Shown here in pieces: positions 35,801 to 45,014 of a DNA stretch of 64,000 nucleotides (positions within the stretch are counted from its first letter, which is position 1; each line of letters opens with the position of its first letter). A program made the translations under genes and the position numbers. Source of the stretch: Bacteroidales bacterium (GTDB lineage: Bacteria; Bacteroidota; Bacteroidia; Bacteroidales; Lentimicrobiaceae). Location of the stretch: NCBI GenBank assembly GCA_016788045.1, contig JAEUTG010000029.1:62001-126000 (forward strand), read 5' to 3'. The notes beneath the pieces are model-generated. The model was not told the DNA's origin, ran no database searches, and saw only the letters and a list, made by a program, of their open reading frames with translations.

Positions 35801-36649
35801 ATGCATCCCAAGGCGCCCGTCAGGATAACCTACACTGATGGCTACTGAGGCATCTCGGACCAGGTTTGCGAGAAACAATTCTCTGTCAAGGCTGTTGTGG
35901 AGTTCTTTCTCGGCGAGTATGCGGCCTGAAATGTCGACCGAAAGAATGAAAAGGCCCTCCATTGCAGGCTGTATGCTCAGCTCAAACCAGGCTTCGCTAC
36001 CATCAGGATATATAAAGTGGTTGTCAAAGCGTCTGGCCTCACGCGACTTCATGCAATGCGATAAGGTAAGGAACAGTTCAGTGTCTTCGATTCCCGGGTA
36101 GACTTCCATCATGGTTTTACCTATGAGTTCACCGGAGGCTTGGTGTCCATGAGCGGCAGCTGCCTTGTTCAGGTATTTGTATCTCCAGTCGTAACCAATG
36201 ATCTGACAACCCTGGAGCATCGAATCAAGCACCCTTCCGAAACGCGATTCATCTTCCGATGATGAAGAATTTGATTCCCTGAATAGCAGGACAGCCCCGA
36301 AAGGGTTCTTGCCAGGGTGTGCTAAAGGGGTTGCGGTTCCTGATAATCCAACAGGTAATTTAGCGGACGATGGCTGTTTTACACCTGAACTTTTCCAGCT
36401 GAATGGTCCATGGCTGAGGGCGTGAGCTACTGTTTTTTCAATGACTTCACCTGATTCAAGTGAGATGCTGCCGAGTAAAGTACTGATGTGTTTGCCGTAT
36501 GACCCGCTGTTGCTGAAACCACAGAGGTTTTCTGCACCTGCATTCATTGTGAGGATGCAATCGTTCAGATCAATCGTTATCAGTGCTTCCTGCAGCGAAT
36601 TAATGATGGCATCGGAGAAATGCTCATCGGCTGATGTAACCCTTTTCAT
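32840..36649 (-). CDS. PAS-rich hybrid sensor histidine kinase
   Basis: A 1269-aa soluble hybrid kinase. About six to seven PAS/PAC modules fill residues 1 to about 885 (PAC-like ends VTDLTERKKAEES, ITYNDISARVNAEE, IADVTDKKLAAEK, RNITDRKRAEEK, NFRDIHERKLAEE). HisKA follows with MSHEIRTPMNG (H910), then HATPase with NAVKFTQ, DTGIGIP and GSGLGLSI, and a C-terminal receiver with VLMDIKMPEMDG (D1199). No membrane helix or output domain is visible. It shares the kinase-receiver architecture of the proteins at 26476 and 38287 but is more distant from them than they are from each other. It may be monocistronic. Confidence 0.93.
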   Translation of the reverse strand: MKRVTSADEHFSDAIINSLQEALITIDLNDCILTMNAGAENLCGFSNSGSYGKHISTLLGSISLESGEVIEKTVAHALSHGPFSWKSSGVKQPSSAKLPVGLSGTATPLAHPGKNPFGAVLLFRESNSSSSEDESRFGRVLDSMLQGCQIIGYDWRYKYLNKAAAAHGHQASGELIGKTMMEVYPGIEDTELFLTLSHCMKSREARRFDNHFIYPDGSEAWFELSIQPAMEGLFILSVDISGRILAEKELHNSLDRELFLANLVRDASVAISVGYPDGRLGMHNLAFEKLTGYTGDELRNIKWNEVLTPPEFLEPEKKYLDGIASTGKSITYEKEYIHKSGIRVPVELVVHPVFSDAGSISHYYAFVTDLTERKKAEESIRKTLSKYKTLFDNFPLGITVSDQDGKISETNSNAEKLLGLTREEQLGREIYDREWEIIRPDGKPMNPEEFASVIALKTGKRVENVEMGVVKPDQSITWINVTAAPDPLGQFGVIITYNDISARVNAEEKLRIQKELFDKITASAPGIICSFHQSLDGTTSMPYASYAAYDVYGIDPLAIKDDMSPVFSKVHPDDLSHVVESINRSAETMEMWQDEFRYQHPVKGEVWIGGQSMPVKEADGSITWHGFIADVTDKKLAAEKLRQSETRAQAMLNAIPDLMFRVSREGRILDYQAETRVLYDQENPLIGRTNKEIMPPDLATLIDNEIERTLSKLSLNTIDYQMDIPGMGIQDFEARMVPSGTDEVIAVIRNITDRKRAEEKILRTEKRYRSLIENAPDGIVLVDVSGRFTYVSPSVERIFGYTSDEVPGADANLLTHPDDLPHVIAELTKVINDPSYIPTLEYRFLHKNGDWKWIESTFSNLLNVPDLEGISINFRDIHERKLAEERLLKAKEKAEESERLKSAFLTNMSHEIRTPMNGILGFAGLLETPDITESDRAEYIEIIRQSGDRMLNTINDLIEISSIETGAVAVVESEANVNEMLRFLYNFFELQAAQKGLQLSCTTPLPDDRATIITDKNKLDSILINLIRNAVKFTQRGSVTFGYKARGGMLEFYVSDTGIGIPADRLEAIFERFVQADLNITRPYEGSGLGLSISRAYVEMLGGQIRVESMERAGSTFRFTIPWKAADIPTEQKLPDEESREQNLLLNGTVLVAEDDEISFRLLQKIFTPICRSVIRAGTGTEAVELCLRDQSISFVLMDIKMPEMDGYEATRRIREFNSDVVIVAQTAYALEGERRKALESGFDDYIPKPFDAAKITDLIKRNLNRRVS

Positions 36650-36956
36650 GATATCGGGTTTTAGTGATGGAACGGAGAGAAATATACTCCGTGAAATCCT
36701 GTGATAACTGCCTTTTTATTTATCACACCTCAGCAGTCATGTAACCTGAGAAACAGGTAGTGCTCATTAGTTTCCAATAATAGTGATTTCTTTACTCTTT
36801 TCAAAGCCAAAAATGAAAAAAATGGGCGCTGATGCTGCAGATCCCTGATTGCTGAATGGCCCTGCAGGCAAATTATGTGTTTTTTTACTTGTTCAACTGG
36901 TTCAACAAAACAGATGCCTACCTGTTGTAAGGCATATTGTTTTTGATTTTTACTCC
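36650..36956. other. Divergent intergenic region, nothing recognised
   Basis: About 307 bp between the divergent kinase and esterase genes. An open frame continues upstream of the esterase start, but it has no signal or family character. No clear -7 box or repeat was found. Confidence 0.4.
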
Positions 36957-38114
36957 ATGAGACATATCTCCGCGATCCTTTCCATTTGCCTCATTTTTAA
37001 CACATTTGCCGGGTTTGGGCAGAAGATAGATACACTGAGTATCAGGTCGGAAGCCCTTCAGGAGCAACGACTTGTTTATGTGTATTTACCTGAGTTTTAC
37101 CGTTATCAGTCTGATTCTGTGAAATTGCCTGTGATCTGCATTCTTGACGGGCAGCATGAGTGGTTTGTGAATCCGGTATTAAGTACACTCCGGTATCTTC
37201 AATACACACACGAAATCCCTCAGTCAATCGTGGTGGTTGTCCCTCATACCGACAGGGTTAAGGAATGCGCGATTGACAGTGTGGGCAGGGAACAGCCATT
37301 GCATATTTTTCTTACCCGGGAACTTGAAGAATCGCTACAGTCATACAATCCCGGGAGCTACCGTATGCTGATCGGCCATTCTTTTTCTGCCTCTTTCAGT
37401 CTGCACGCTTTGCTGCTGAGCCCGGACTTTTTTGCTGCCGTTATTGCCAACTTACCCCTCGATGAACTGGAGAAACTGATCGTGGCTTTGGAATCGGTGA
37501 AGGAAAACAGCAGCGGGAAAATTGCCCTTTCGGTGGGTGGAATGGCCAGAGATAAAGATTTCTATCACCGGCGGGTTTATAACCAGCTGAAATCCGGATA
37601 CCCGTCATTTTTCAGCAGCATCGGATTGTTCGAGGCTGACCAGTCGGCGCACAATGCAGTGCCTGTTGTTGCGGTGCCGCAGTTGTTGATGCACTTTTTT
37701 TCTGGCTTCAGCAGCAGGTATAGTCATATTGCGGCTGTTGACAGTGAGTACCGCCTGATCGAAGAGCCGGGGACGGTAGATGAAGAATTGGAACGAATCG
37801 GCAAAGCATCCAGGCTGTCAGGCTTTCCGTATCCTCCGGAGTTACCCGAAATAAACGGAATTGCTTCACGGTATCTGTCAGGCGGATATAATTCCCATGC
37901 CATTGGTGTGTATGAATCGGGAGTAAAGTATTTTCCGGCTTATTACGAATTTCATTTGTACCTTTATGAACTGCTGCTTCCTGAAGAACCCGGAAGGGCA
38001 AAGCAACATCTGCTGAAGGCTAAGAAACTGATCGAAACGATTGAACCTGATGGAGTTGAGAAACTCACACTGCTTAAGGAAATCGGAGCAGCAATCAGCA
38101 AACAGGGCTGGTAA
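36957..38114 (+). CDS. Exported alpha/beta-hydrolase, esterase D/BesA-like
   Basis: About 385 aa from ATG 36957 (MRHISAILS), which begins a signal peptide ending FAGFGQ. The fold is the putative-esterase (PF00756) type: YVYLPEFYR, CILDGQHEWF, then the nucleophile elbow IGHSFSASFSL with Ser in GHSFS. The catalytic His probably lies in the QSAHNAVPV region. The last ~100 residues look helical and TPR-like. Relatives hydrolyse siderophore or sugar esters; the substrate here is unknown. The frame opens at 36849, but the upstream part would hide the signal peptide. It lies between two sensor kinases. Confidence 0.8.
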   Translation: MRHISAILSICLIFNTFAGFGQKIDTLSIRSEALQEQRLVYVYLPEFYRYQSDSVKLPVICILDGQHEWFVNPVLSTLRYLQYTHEIPQSIVVVVPHTDRVKECAIDSVGREQPLHIFLTRELEESLQSYNPGSYRMLIGHSFSASFSLHALLLSPDFFAAVIANLPLDELEKLIVALESVKENSSGKIALSVGGMARDKDFYHRRVYNQLKSGYPSFFSSIGLFEADQSAHNAVPVVAVPQLLMHFFSGFSSRYSHIAAVDSEYRLIEEPGTVDEELERIGKASRLSGFPYPPELPEINGIASRYLSGGYNSHAIGVYESGVKYFPAYYEFHLYLYELLLPEEPGRAKQHLLKAKKLIETIEPDGVEKLTLLKEIGAAISKQGW

Positions 38115-38286
38115 CAGCAATCCAGTGTGGTTCGCATTCATTTTTGTGAAAAATTGAAGATTTTTGCATTACAATAAAGTCGGATGCTGATTAATTGTTT
38201 TGTTTTCCTGCCTGGTCAGGATTTTTGTTCGGACAACCCGGGTTGTTTACTTCAAGGTTGTAATGTTTGAGCGTGATTGTGTTTGA

Positions 38287-40179
38287 ATGCTATTGGATTT
38301 CAGGGAACAGACAAGCAGCGGTATGGCGGCACACAACATGATTTTCAACAGGCTTACCCTCGCCTTCCCGGGTAAGGATGAAGCTTCGTTCAGGGAAAGA
38401 TATTTTCACGATTCCATCAATCAGTTCAGGATCTCTTTTATTCTGGTAACACTGCTTTATGCAGTATTCGGTTATCTCGATACACTGATCGTTCCTGAAC
38501 ATGCTGCCTTGTTTCATGCCATCCGGTATTTTTTCATTGTTCCGCTGCTTTCCCTGGTTCTGCTGATCTCATTTACCCCGGTTTTCCGAAAAACGTGGCA
38601 GTTGCTGCTGCTCATCAGTGTGGTTGCCGGTGGGGCCGGAATCAGCATTATGACGATGAAAGCTCCCGACAACTATGCATATTACGCAGGTCTTATGCTG
38701 GTATTCTCTGCCGGTTATTTCTTTATCAAACTCCGTTTCCTGATGGCAACCGTAGCCGGATGGGCCATTCTTCTTATCTACAATCTTGGGGCGATCTATT
38801 ATGCCGATACCTCCTGGCCTGTGCTGCTGAGTAACAATTTCTTTTTTGTGAGTGCCAACCTTATTGGCATGTTTGCCGCCTACAGCATTGAATTCTACAC
38901 ACGACGGAACTACTTTCTGAATCAGAAACTTGATCAGGAAAAGCTGCTGATTGAAGAATATAACCGCAACCTGGGGCTACAGGTTGCCGAACGCACCAGC
39001 GAACTGAACAAAGCAAAGGAGAAAGCTGAGGAAAGCGACCGGCTTAAATCAGCCTTTCTGGCCAACATGAGCCACGAAATCCGCACACCTATGAACGGGA
39101 TTCTCGGATTTGCCGACCTGTTGAAACAACCGGACCTTGCAGGGGAGAAAATGCATGAATACCTTGAAATTATTGAGAAGAGCGGGGTGCGTATGCTCAA
39201 CATCATCAACGATATTGTTGACATCTCAAAGATTGAAGCAGGATTGATGAAGGTGGATGTGTCGGTAACAAACCTGAATGAGCAGCTGGAGGATATTTTC
39301 CGCTTTTTCCGCCCTGAAGCTGAGGCCAGAGGCCTGAGGTTTAACCTGGTGAGGATACTTCCGGCTGAACAGGCCGTTCTGACCACCGACCGCGAAAAGG
39401 TATTCGCCATACTGAGCAACCTGGTTAAGAATGCGATCAAATACACCGAGACCGGTTTTATAGAATTCGGTTGTGAATTCAGGGATGAGATGCTGGTCTT
39501 TTTTGTGAAGGATACAGGCATCGGAATTCCGGAAAGCAGACAGCAGGCAGTTTTTGAACGTTTTATTCAGGCCGATATTGAAGACAAGCGGGCATATCAG
39601 GGTGCCGGTCTCGGTCTGGCGATCTCACGTTCCTATGCTGAGATGCTGGGAGGTAAAATCTGGTTGAAGAGCAAAGAAAGGGAAGGCTCGGTATTTTACT
39701 TCAGTTTGCCGGCCAATAAGGGATTAACCAGTGGTTTCAAAGCTCCAAAGACAGCACCGGGAGTGTTGAAAGCTGCTGAGGTTGACAAACTGAGTATTCT
39801 GATTGTTGATGACGATGAAACTTCCGGCATGCTGCTTTCGGTGAACGCCCTTCCTTTCAGCAGGGAAGTTATAAAGGCCCGCAACGGAGCCGAGGCTGTT
39901 GATATTTGCCGTAATAATCCCCAGCTTGATCTGATCCTGATGGATATTCTGATGCCGGAAATGGGCGGCTATGAAGCCACCCGCCAGATCAGGCTGTTCA
40001 ATAAAAATGTAATCATCATTGCCCAGACTGCCTACGCTCTGGCGGGAGACCAGGCTAAATCCCTGGATGCGGGTTGCAATGATTATCTTTCCAAACCCAT
40101 TCAGAAAAAAGCATTGCTCGATCTCATCCATAAGTATTTCGGCCATAGGGCCGGAGTTGAGGCTCAAACCAACCAATAA
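38287..40179 (+). CDS. Membrane-bound hybrid sensor histidine kinase
   Basis: A 630-aa kinase. About six hydrophobic helices fill residues 55-215 and form the sensor; no PAS domain is present. A coiled coil (about 220-255) leads to HisKA with MSHEIRTPMNG (H263), HATPase with NAIKYTE, DTGIGIP and GAGLGLAI, and a receiver with LILMDILMPEMGG (D553). Its kinase core is strikingly close to that of the 1720-aa kinase at 26476, down to SRQQAVFERFIQADI-like stretches. Together with the kinase at 32840 this suggests local duplication and sensor swapping. Confidence 0.92.
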   Translation: MLLDFREQTSSGMAAHNMIFNRLTLAFPGKDEASFRERYFHDSINQFRISFILVTLLYAVFGYLDTLIVPEHAALFHAIRYFFIVPLLSLVLLISFTPVFRKTWQLLLLISVVAGGAGISIMTMKAPDNYAYYAGLMLVFSAGYFFIKLRFLMATVAGWAILLIYNLGAIYYADTSWPVLLSNNFFFVSANLIGMFAAYSIEFYTRRNYFLNQKLDQEKLLIEEYNRNLGLQVAERTSELNKAKEKAEESDRLKSAFLANMSHEIRTPMNGILGFADLLKQPDLAGEKMHEYLEIIEKSGVRMLNIINDIVDISKIEAGLMKVDVSVTNLNEQLEDIFRFFRPEAEARGLRFNLVRILPAEQAVLTTDREKVFAILSNLVKNAIKYTETGFIEFGCEFRDEMLVFFVKDTGIGIPESRQQAVFERFIQADIEDKRAYQGAGLGLAISRSYAEMLGGKIWLKSKEREGSVFYFSLPANKGLTSGFKAPKTAPGVLKAAEVDKLSILIVDDDETSGMLLSVNALPFSREVIKARNGAEAVDICRNNPQLDLILMDILMPEMGGYEATRQIRLFNKNVIIIAQTAYALAGDQAKSLDAGCNDYLSKPIQKKALLDLIHKYFGHRAGVEAQTNQ

Positions 40180-40297
40180 GCTGTCAGACATTAACCCAGC
40201 ACCCATCGCCGGTTTTCATTCCCCCGATCAGCCGTCCGCGTTAACATAGCCCGGAGGCTTCCTTGCTTGTGGTTGCCGATAAATGAAAGGAATGTTC

Positions 40298-40305
40298 TAT
40301 TTTTG
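40298..40305 (+). promoter_or_regulatory. -7 box (TATTTTTG)
   Basis: TATTTTTG lies 18 nt before the ATG at 40324 and marks an independent start of transcription for the PEP/pyruvate-binding gene. Confidence 0.55.
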
Positions 40306-40323
40306 TGAATATAACATTCCATT

Positions 40324-43300
40324 ATGCCAAATTCTCCTTACGCCCTGCTTTCAAAGAAATATTACTTTGACGATACGGCTTTCACCAGCCTGATGAAGAA
40401 GCGCATCTACAATGTACTGCTGATTGCCAGCAACTATGATTCCTTTGTGCTTGAAGGCGACGGGCGCATCGATGAACAGATATTCAATGAGTATGTATCG
40501 CTCAGTCTCCGCTATCCTCCACAGTTTATTCAGGTCTCTTCGGAGCATGAGGCCCTGGTAGCCATTGAAAATCAGCATATAGATCTGATTATCACCATGC
40601 TCAGCATGGGCAAGAGCGACAGTTTCGATTCAGCCCGCAGGCTGAAAAACATGTTCCCCAATATTCCCATCGTTGTGCTGACCTCCTTTTCGCGCGAGGT
40701 TACGCTCACCATTGCCAATGAAGACCTTTCGGCTATTGACTATGTGTTCTGCTGGCTGGGCAATGCCGATATCCTGCTGGCCATTATCAAGCTGATCGAA
40801 GACAAGATGAATGCGGAGCACGACATTCTGGATGTGGGGGTTCAGGCTATTCTGCTCGTGGAAGACTCCATCCGGTTTTATTCGAGCTACCTGCCCAACA
40901 TATACAAAATTATCTTCAAGCAGTCGAAAGCTTTCATGACAGAAGGCATCAACGAGCACCAGATGATGCTGCGCATGCGCGGAAGACCGAAAATTCTGCT
41001 CGCCACCAACTACGAACAGGCGGTGGAGTATTACGAAAAGTATAAAAACAACCTGCTGGGCATCATCACCGACACCTCCTATCCGCGAAACGGTAAGGAA
41101 GATCCGATGGCCGGCGTTCGTTTGATAGAGAAAATCAAACGCGACGATGAGTTTATCCCGCTGCTGATGCAGTCGAGCGATCTGTCGAACCAGGCACTGG
41201 CAAGAGAGCGCAGGGCCGGCTTTATTCATAAGCTGTCGCACACCCTGTCGATCGAACTCCGGAATTTTATTATTCAGTTTTTCGCCTTTGGTGATTTTGT
41301 CTTTACTGATCCCGAAACGAAGAATGAAGTAGCCAGGGCAGCCGATCTTAAAGGACTTCAGCAGCGTATATTCGAGATTCCCGACAGTTCGCTGGAGTAC
41401 CATGTTTACCGCAATCATATCTCAAAATGGCTTTACGCCAGGGCCTTATTCCCGCTGGCAGAGCTGTTCCGCGACCTCAGACCGGGCGATTTTCAGGATC
41501 TCGACGAAATCAGGCGTTTTATCTTTGATGCCATTGCCACCTTCAGGCTCAACAAAGCCCGCGGTATCATCGCTGAATTTAACCGGGAAAGTTTCGATGA
41601 GTACCTGAGTTTCACCCGGGTAGGGCAGGGCTCTATCGGAGGAAAAGCCCGTGGTCTGGCTTTTCTCGACAGCATGATCAAGCGCAACCGCCTGCTCGAC
41701 AAATGGCCCGATGTGCTGGTTACCATTCCACGCACTGTGGTGTTGGGAGCCGACATCTTCGATGAGTTTATGGAAGACAACAGCCTCTATGAAATTGCTC
41801 TTTCCGGGGCCAGTGATGAAGAGATTCTCGACAACTTTATTGCTGCCCGTCTCCCTTTCAGACTGCACGAAGACCTTTATACCTTTATCAGTGTCGTGAA
41901 GAAACCCATTGCCGTGCGCTCGTCGAGTATGCTTGAAGATTCCTACTATCAGCCTTTTGCCGGAATCTACTCTACCTACATGGTGCCCAATTTTGCCAAC
42001 GACGAACGGCTTACCATCGAGAACCTCAGCAATGCCATCAAGAGCGTTTATGCATCAGCATTTTATAAAGACTCAAAGGCTTATATGCTGGCCACCTCCA
42101 ATGTGATTGATGAGGAGAAAATGGCCATTGTGCTGCAGGAGGTTACCGGTTCCCAGTATGGAGACCGTTTTTATCCTACCCTTTCGGGTGTTGCACGATC
42201 CATCAACTTTTACCCGATTGCCCCGGAAAAGCCTGAAGACGGCATCGCCAACATTGCCCTTGGGCTTGGCAAGTACATTGTGGATGGCGGCCTCACCCTG
42301 AGGTTTTCCCCGCGCTTTCCCCGCAAGGTACTTCAGCTGTCTACTCCGGAACTGGCATTGCGCGAAACCCAGAAACACTTCTATGCCCTAGATCTCCGGC
42401 CGGGAAGTTTTACCCCGGCAGTTGACGATGCCTGCAACCTGCAGAAGCTTACCCTTCAGGAAGCCGAGAAAGACGGATCGCTGAGGAATGTCGCATCCAC
42501 CTTTGACTATGAGAGTCATATGTTGCGTGAAGGTATGTTCGGAGAAGGTAAACGCATCATTACATTCTCCAACGTATTGATGCACAATGTTTTTCCGCTT
42601 GCCGAAATTCTGGCAACCGTGCTGGAAACGGGGCAGCGGGAAATGAGTAAACCCGTGGAAATTGAATTTGCGGTCGACCTTAACCGGCAGAATGGACAGC
42701 CTGTGGTTTTCAATCTGTTGCAGATCAGGCCCATTGTGGATAACCGGGAAGCCATCGAGGCCCACCTTGAGGAGGTGAAGGAGGAAGATACCCTCATTTA
42801 TACCCATTCTGCCCTTGGCAATGGCATCATCCGCGATATTCACGATTTCGTGTATGTGAGGCCTGAGTCATTTAATCCTGCAGTAAACAAGGAAACAGCA
42901 ATTAAAGTTGGTGAGCTCAACGATCGGTTTCTGGCCGAAAAGAAGAATTACGTGCTGGTTGGCCCAGGACGCTGGGGCAGCAGCGATCCATGGCTCGGAA
43001 TTCCCGTAAAATGGCCCCAGATTTCCGCAGCAAGGGTCATCGTGGAATCGGGACTTGAGCACTACCGCATAGATCCCAGCCAGGGTACCCATTTCTTCCA
43101 GAACCTCACCTCATTCAGGGTCGGATACTTCACCATCAACCCCTTTATTCAGGATGGATTTTATGATCTTGGGTATCTTTCCGGACAGAAAGCTGTGTAT
43201 GAGGATGAATACATCCGGCACATCCGGTTTGAGCATCCCATTACCATCATGATCGATGGAAAAAAGAACCTGGGTGCCGTGTTGAAACCCCGCATAAAAG

Positions 43301-43332
43301 CAGAAGGAGATCAGGATCTATCAGATCAGTGA
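40324..43332 (+). CDS. Receiver-like/PEP-pyruvate-binding (PPDK N-terminal) fusion protein
   Basis: A 1002-aa cytoplasmic protein. Residues about 18-150 resemble a receiver fold (NVLLIASNYDSF, DLIITMLSMGKSD, IVVLTSF). Residues about 175-325 form a second, with AILLVEDS and IITDTSYP, which keeps the acidic pair and an Asp at the phospho-acceptor place. From about 430 to 810 is the ATP-grasp domain of PEP synthase / pyruvate phosphate dikinase: VGQGSIGGKARGLAFL, IAVRSSSMLED, and FNLLQIRPI at its end. The phosphohistidine and PEP-binding domains are absent, so it cannot be a complete PEP synthase. The C-terminal ~150 residues have GPGRWGSSDPWLG. Such proteins are common but unexplained in Bacteroidetes; a regulated phosphotransfer or ligand-binding role is inference. 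It converges on pstB with 5 bp between. Confidence 0.85.
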   Translation: MPNSPYALLSKKYYFDDTAFTSLMKKRIYNVLLIASNYDSFVLEGDGRIDEQIFNEYVSLSLRYPPQFIQVSSEHEALVAIENQHIDLIITMLSMGKSDSFDSARRLKNMFPNIPIVVLTSFSREVTLTIANEDLSAIDYVFCWLGNADILLAIIKLIEDKMNAEHDILDVGVQAILLVEDSIRFYSSYLPNIYKIIFKQSKAFMTEGINEHQMMLRMRGRPKILLATNYEQAVEYYEKYKNNLLGIITDTSYPRNGKEDPMAGVRLIEKIKRDDEFIPLLMQSSDLSNQALARERRAGFIHKLSHTLSIELRNFIIQFFAFGDFVFTDPETKNEVARAADLKGLQQRIFEIPDSSLEYHVYRNHISKWLYARALFPLAELFRDLRPGDFQDLDEIRRFIFDAIATFRLNKARGIIAEFNRESFDEYLSFTRVGQGSIGGKARGLAFLDSMIKRNRLLDKWPDVLVTIPRTVVLGADIFDEFMEDNSLYEIALSGASDEEILDNFIAARLPFRLHEDLYTFISVVKKPIAVRSSSMLEDSYYQPFAGIYSTYMVPNFANDERLTIENLSNAIKSVYASAFYKDSKAYMLATSNVIDEEKMAIVLQEVTGSQYGDRFYPTLSGVARSINFYPIAPEKPEDGIANIALGLGKYIVDGGLTLRFSPRFPRKVLQLSTPELALRETQKHFYALDLRPGSFTPAVDDACNLQKLTLQEAEKDGSLRNVASTFDYESHMLREGMFGEGKRIITFSNVLMHNVFPLAEILATVLETGQREMSKPVEIEFAVDLNRQNGQPVVFNLLQIRPIVDNREAIEAHLEEVKEEDTLIYTHSALGNGIIRDIHDFVYVRPESFNPAVNKETAIKVGELNDRFLAEKKNYVLVGPGRWGSSDPWLGIPVKWPQISAARVIVESGLEHYRIDPSQGTHFFQNLTSFRVGYFTINPFIQDGFYDLGYLSGQKAVYEDEYIRHIRFEHPITIMIDGKKNLGAVLKPRIKAEGDQDLSDQ

Positions 43333-43337
43333 ACAGT

Positions 43338-44156
43338 CTAGTTCCCGTCGATGAGGTAGGCCCTGAGTTCATCACTCTGAGGATGACTGAACAGGTCGGA
43401 CGGACTGCCTTGCTCCACGATGCGGCCATCGCACATGAAGATTACATGGTCGGCCAGCCTGATGGCCTGCCGCAGCACATGGGTGACCAGTACAATGGTG
43501 TAATGGCGTTTCATCTCTCTGAAAAGGTGTTCAATTATTTTGCTGGAGATAGGGTCGAGGGCTGAAGTGGGCTCATCGGCGAGGATAATGGCGGGTTTTA
43601 CAGCCAGCCCGCGGGCAAGGCATAGCCGTTGTTGCTGCCCGATCGACAGGCTGGTGGCAGGCGCATTCAGCCGGTTTTTTACTTCATCCCATAAACCTAC
43701 TTCACGAAGGTGCTTTTCAACGCTGAAATCGATCAGTTTTCTGTCACGTATCCCTTTTATTTTCAATCCGTACGCAACATTTTTATAAATCGAAACAGGC
43801 AAAGGGTAGGGCCTTTGTGAAAGTAAACCCATTTTCTGACGGATGGCCGGTATGTTGTGGGTTGTGTTCAGGATGTCGTCATTGCCTATATAGATGTTGC
43901 CGCTTACCTTCAGCTCCTTATATAAATCAGTGAGCTTGTTCATACATTTCAGCAGTGTCGTTTTACCGCAACCTGAAGGCCCCAGCAACACTGTTATCCG
44001 ATTTGAAGGGATTTCTAGGTTAATGTCCCGGAGGATATGGTGGTCACCGGCATAAACATTCAGGTGGCTAACTGTCAGAACGTTGCTGTCAGTTGGAGTC
44101 AGGGGTGACATGGTGGCCTGATCTTTTTTTGCGTGGAGGAGTTCTGAACTGAACAT
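43338..44156 (-). CDS. pstB: Phosphate ABC transporter ATP-binding protein
   Basis: A 272-aa ATPase of the high-affinity phosphate importer. Walker A is GPSGCGKTT, the ABC signature LSIGQQQRL and Walker B IILADEPTSALD; a C-terminal FSHPQSDELRAYL tail is PstB-like. The ATG at 44156 is 3 nt after the pstA stop, which supports this start, though an internal Met (MSPLTPTD, 44111) gives the more usual ~257-aa length. It is the last gene of the porin-pstS-pstC-pstA-pstB operon; phoU does not follow. Confidence 0.95.
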   Translation of the reverse strand: MFSSELLHAKKDQATMSPLTPTDSNVLTVSHLNVYAGDHHILRDINLEIPSNRITVLLGPSGCGKTTLLKCMNKLTDLYKELKVSGNIYIGNDDILNTTHNIPAIRQKMGLLSQRPYPLPVSIYKNVAYGLKIKGIRDRKLIDFSVEKHLREVGLWDEVKNRLNAPATSLSIGQQQRLCLARGLAVKPAIILADEPTSALDPISSKIIEHLFREMKRHYTIVLVTHVLRQAIRLADHVIFMCDGRIVEQGSPSDLFSHPQSDELRAYLIDGN

Positions 44157-44159
44157 AGA

Positions 44160-45014
44160 TTACCGGAGGTTGGTTCTGGAGTACTTTTTTGCCATAAAGC
44201 GTGCTGAAAAGCTGAGGAGCAGAATGATGAGGGTAAGGATAACTGCCGAGGCAAAAGCTCTTTCCCTCACTTCGGGTATTGGTGATCCCAGCTGAAAGAA
44301 GATGGCCAGGGGGAGGGTGGCGGCCGGTTCATCAAGGTTCACCGGTACATTATCGGTGTATCCGGCGGTGAACAGGACCGAAGCAGCGTCACCGATTCCA
44401 CGGCCGAATGACAGCAGTACCGCGGTAATGAATCCAGGGAAACCTTGTCTGAAAATAACTTTAAAAGCCGTTTCAGTGCGGGTAGAGCCCAGAGCCAGCG
44501 AAGCCTCATACAAACCCCTGGGAATGGTACTCAATACCTCGTCGAAAGTCCGGACCATGATGGGGGAGATGAGCAGCGCAACAGTAATGATGCCTGCCAG
44601 GAGGGAAGCATTCATACCGAAAAACAACATCAGTGTGAAACCAAAGGCCCCGTAAACGATCGAAGGGATGCCCCAGAGTGCATCGAGGAAATAGCGGATG
44701 GTGTTTTGGGTTTTGCGGTGCCTGATGAGCTGAACATTGATGTAAAGTGCAGCTGGTAGTCCGATAAAGATGGCTATGAGCGTGGCACCAACTGCAATAT
44801 AGAGCGATCCGGCAATGGCATTCAGCACTCCGCCTTCGCCGCCGTAGTAATAACCCCCACGGGGTGTTTTCAGGATCATATCAGGGTTCAGCGCATTGAA
44901 ACCCTTCACGAAAACAACCCCGATGATGAACATCAGCACCAGAATGAGGGAATACGTCATAAAGGCTGAGAGAAAAACAAAGATTTTCTCCTCAATGATT
45001 TTTATTCTCCTCAT
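44160..45014 (-). CDS. pstA: Phosphate ABC transporter permease
   Basis: A 284-aa inner-membrane permease with about six helices. The EAA-type cytoplasmic loop (LYEASLALGSTRTETAFKVI) contacts PstB. Its start overlaps the pstC stop by 4 nt (45011-45014), indicating translational coupling, and pstB follows after 3 nt. Confidence 0.94.
   Translation of the reverse strand: MRRIKIIEEKIFVFLSAFMTYSLILVLMFIIGVVFVKGFNALNPDMILKTPRGGYYYGGEGGVLNAIAGSLYIAVGATLIAIFIGLPAALYINVQLIRHRKTQNTIRYFLDALWGIPSIVYGAFGFTLMLFFGMNASLLAGIITVALLISPIMVRTFDEVLSTIPRGLYEASLALGSTRTETAFKVIFRQGFPGFITAVLLSFGRGIGDAASVLFTAGYTDNVPVNLDEPAATLPLAIFFQLGSPIPEVRERAFASAVILTLIILLLSFSARFMAKKYSRTNLR

Noticed and set aside
36849-36956. Upstream extension of the esterase frame
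   Set aside because: It would place the signal peptide inside the protein; ATG 36957 begins a normal signal sequence.
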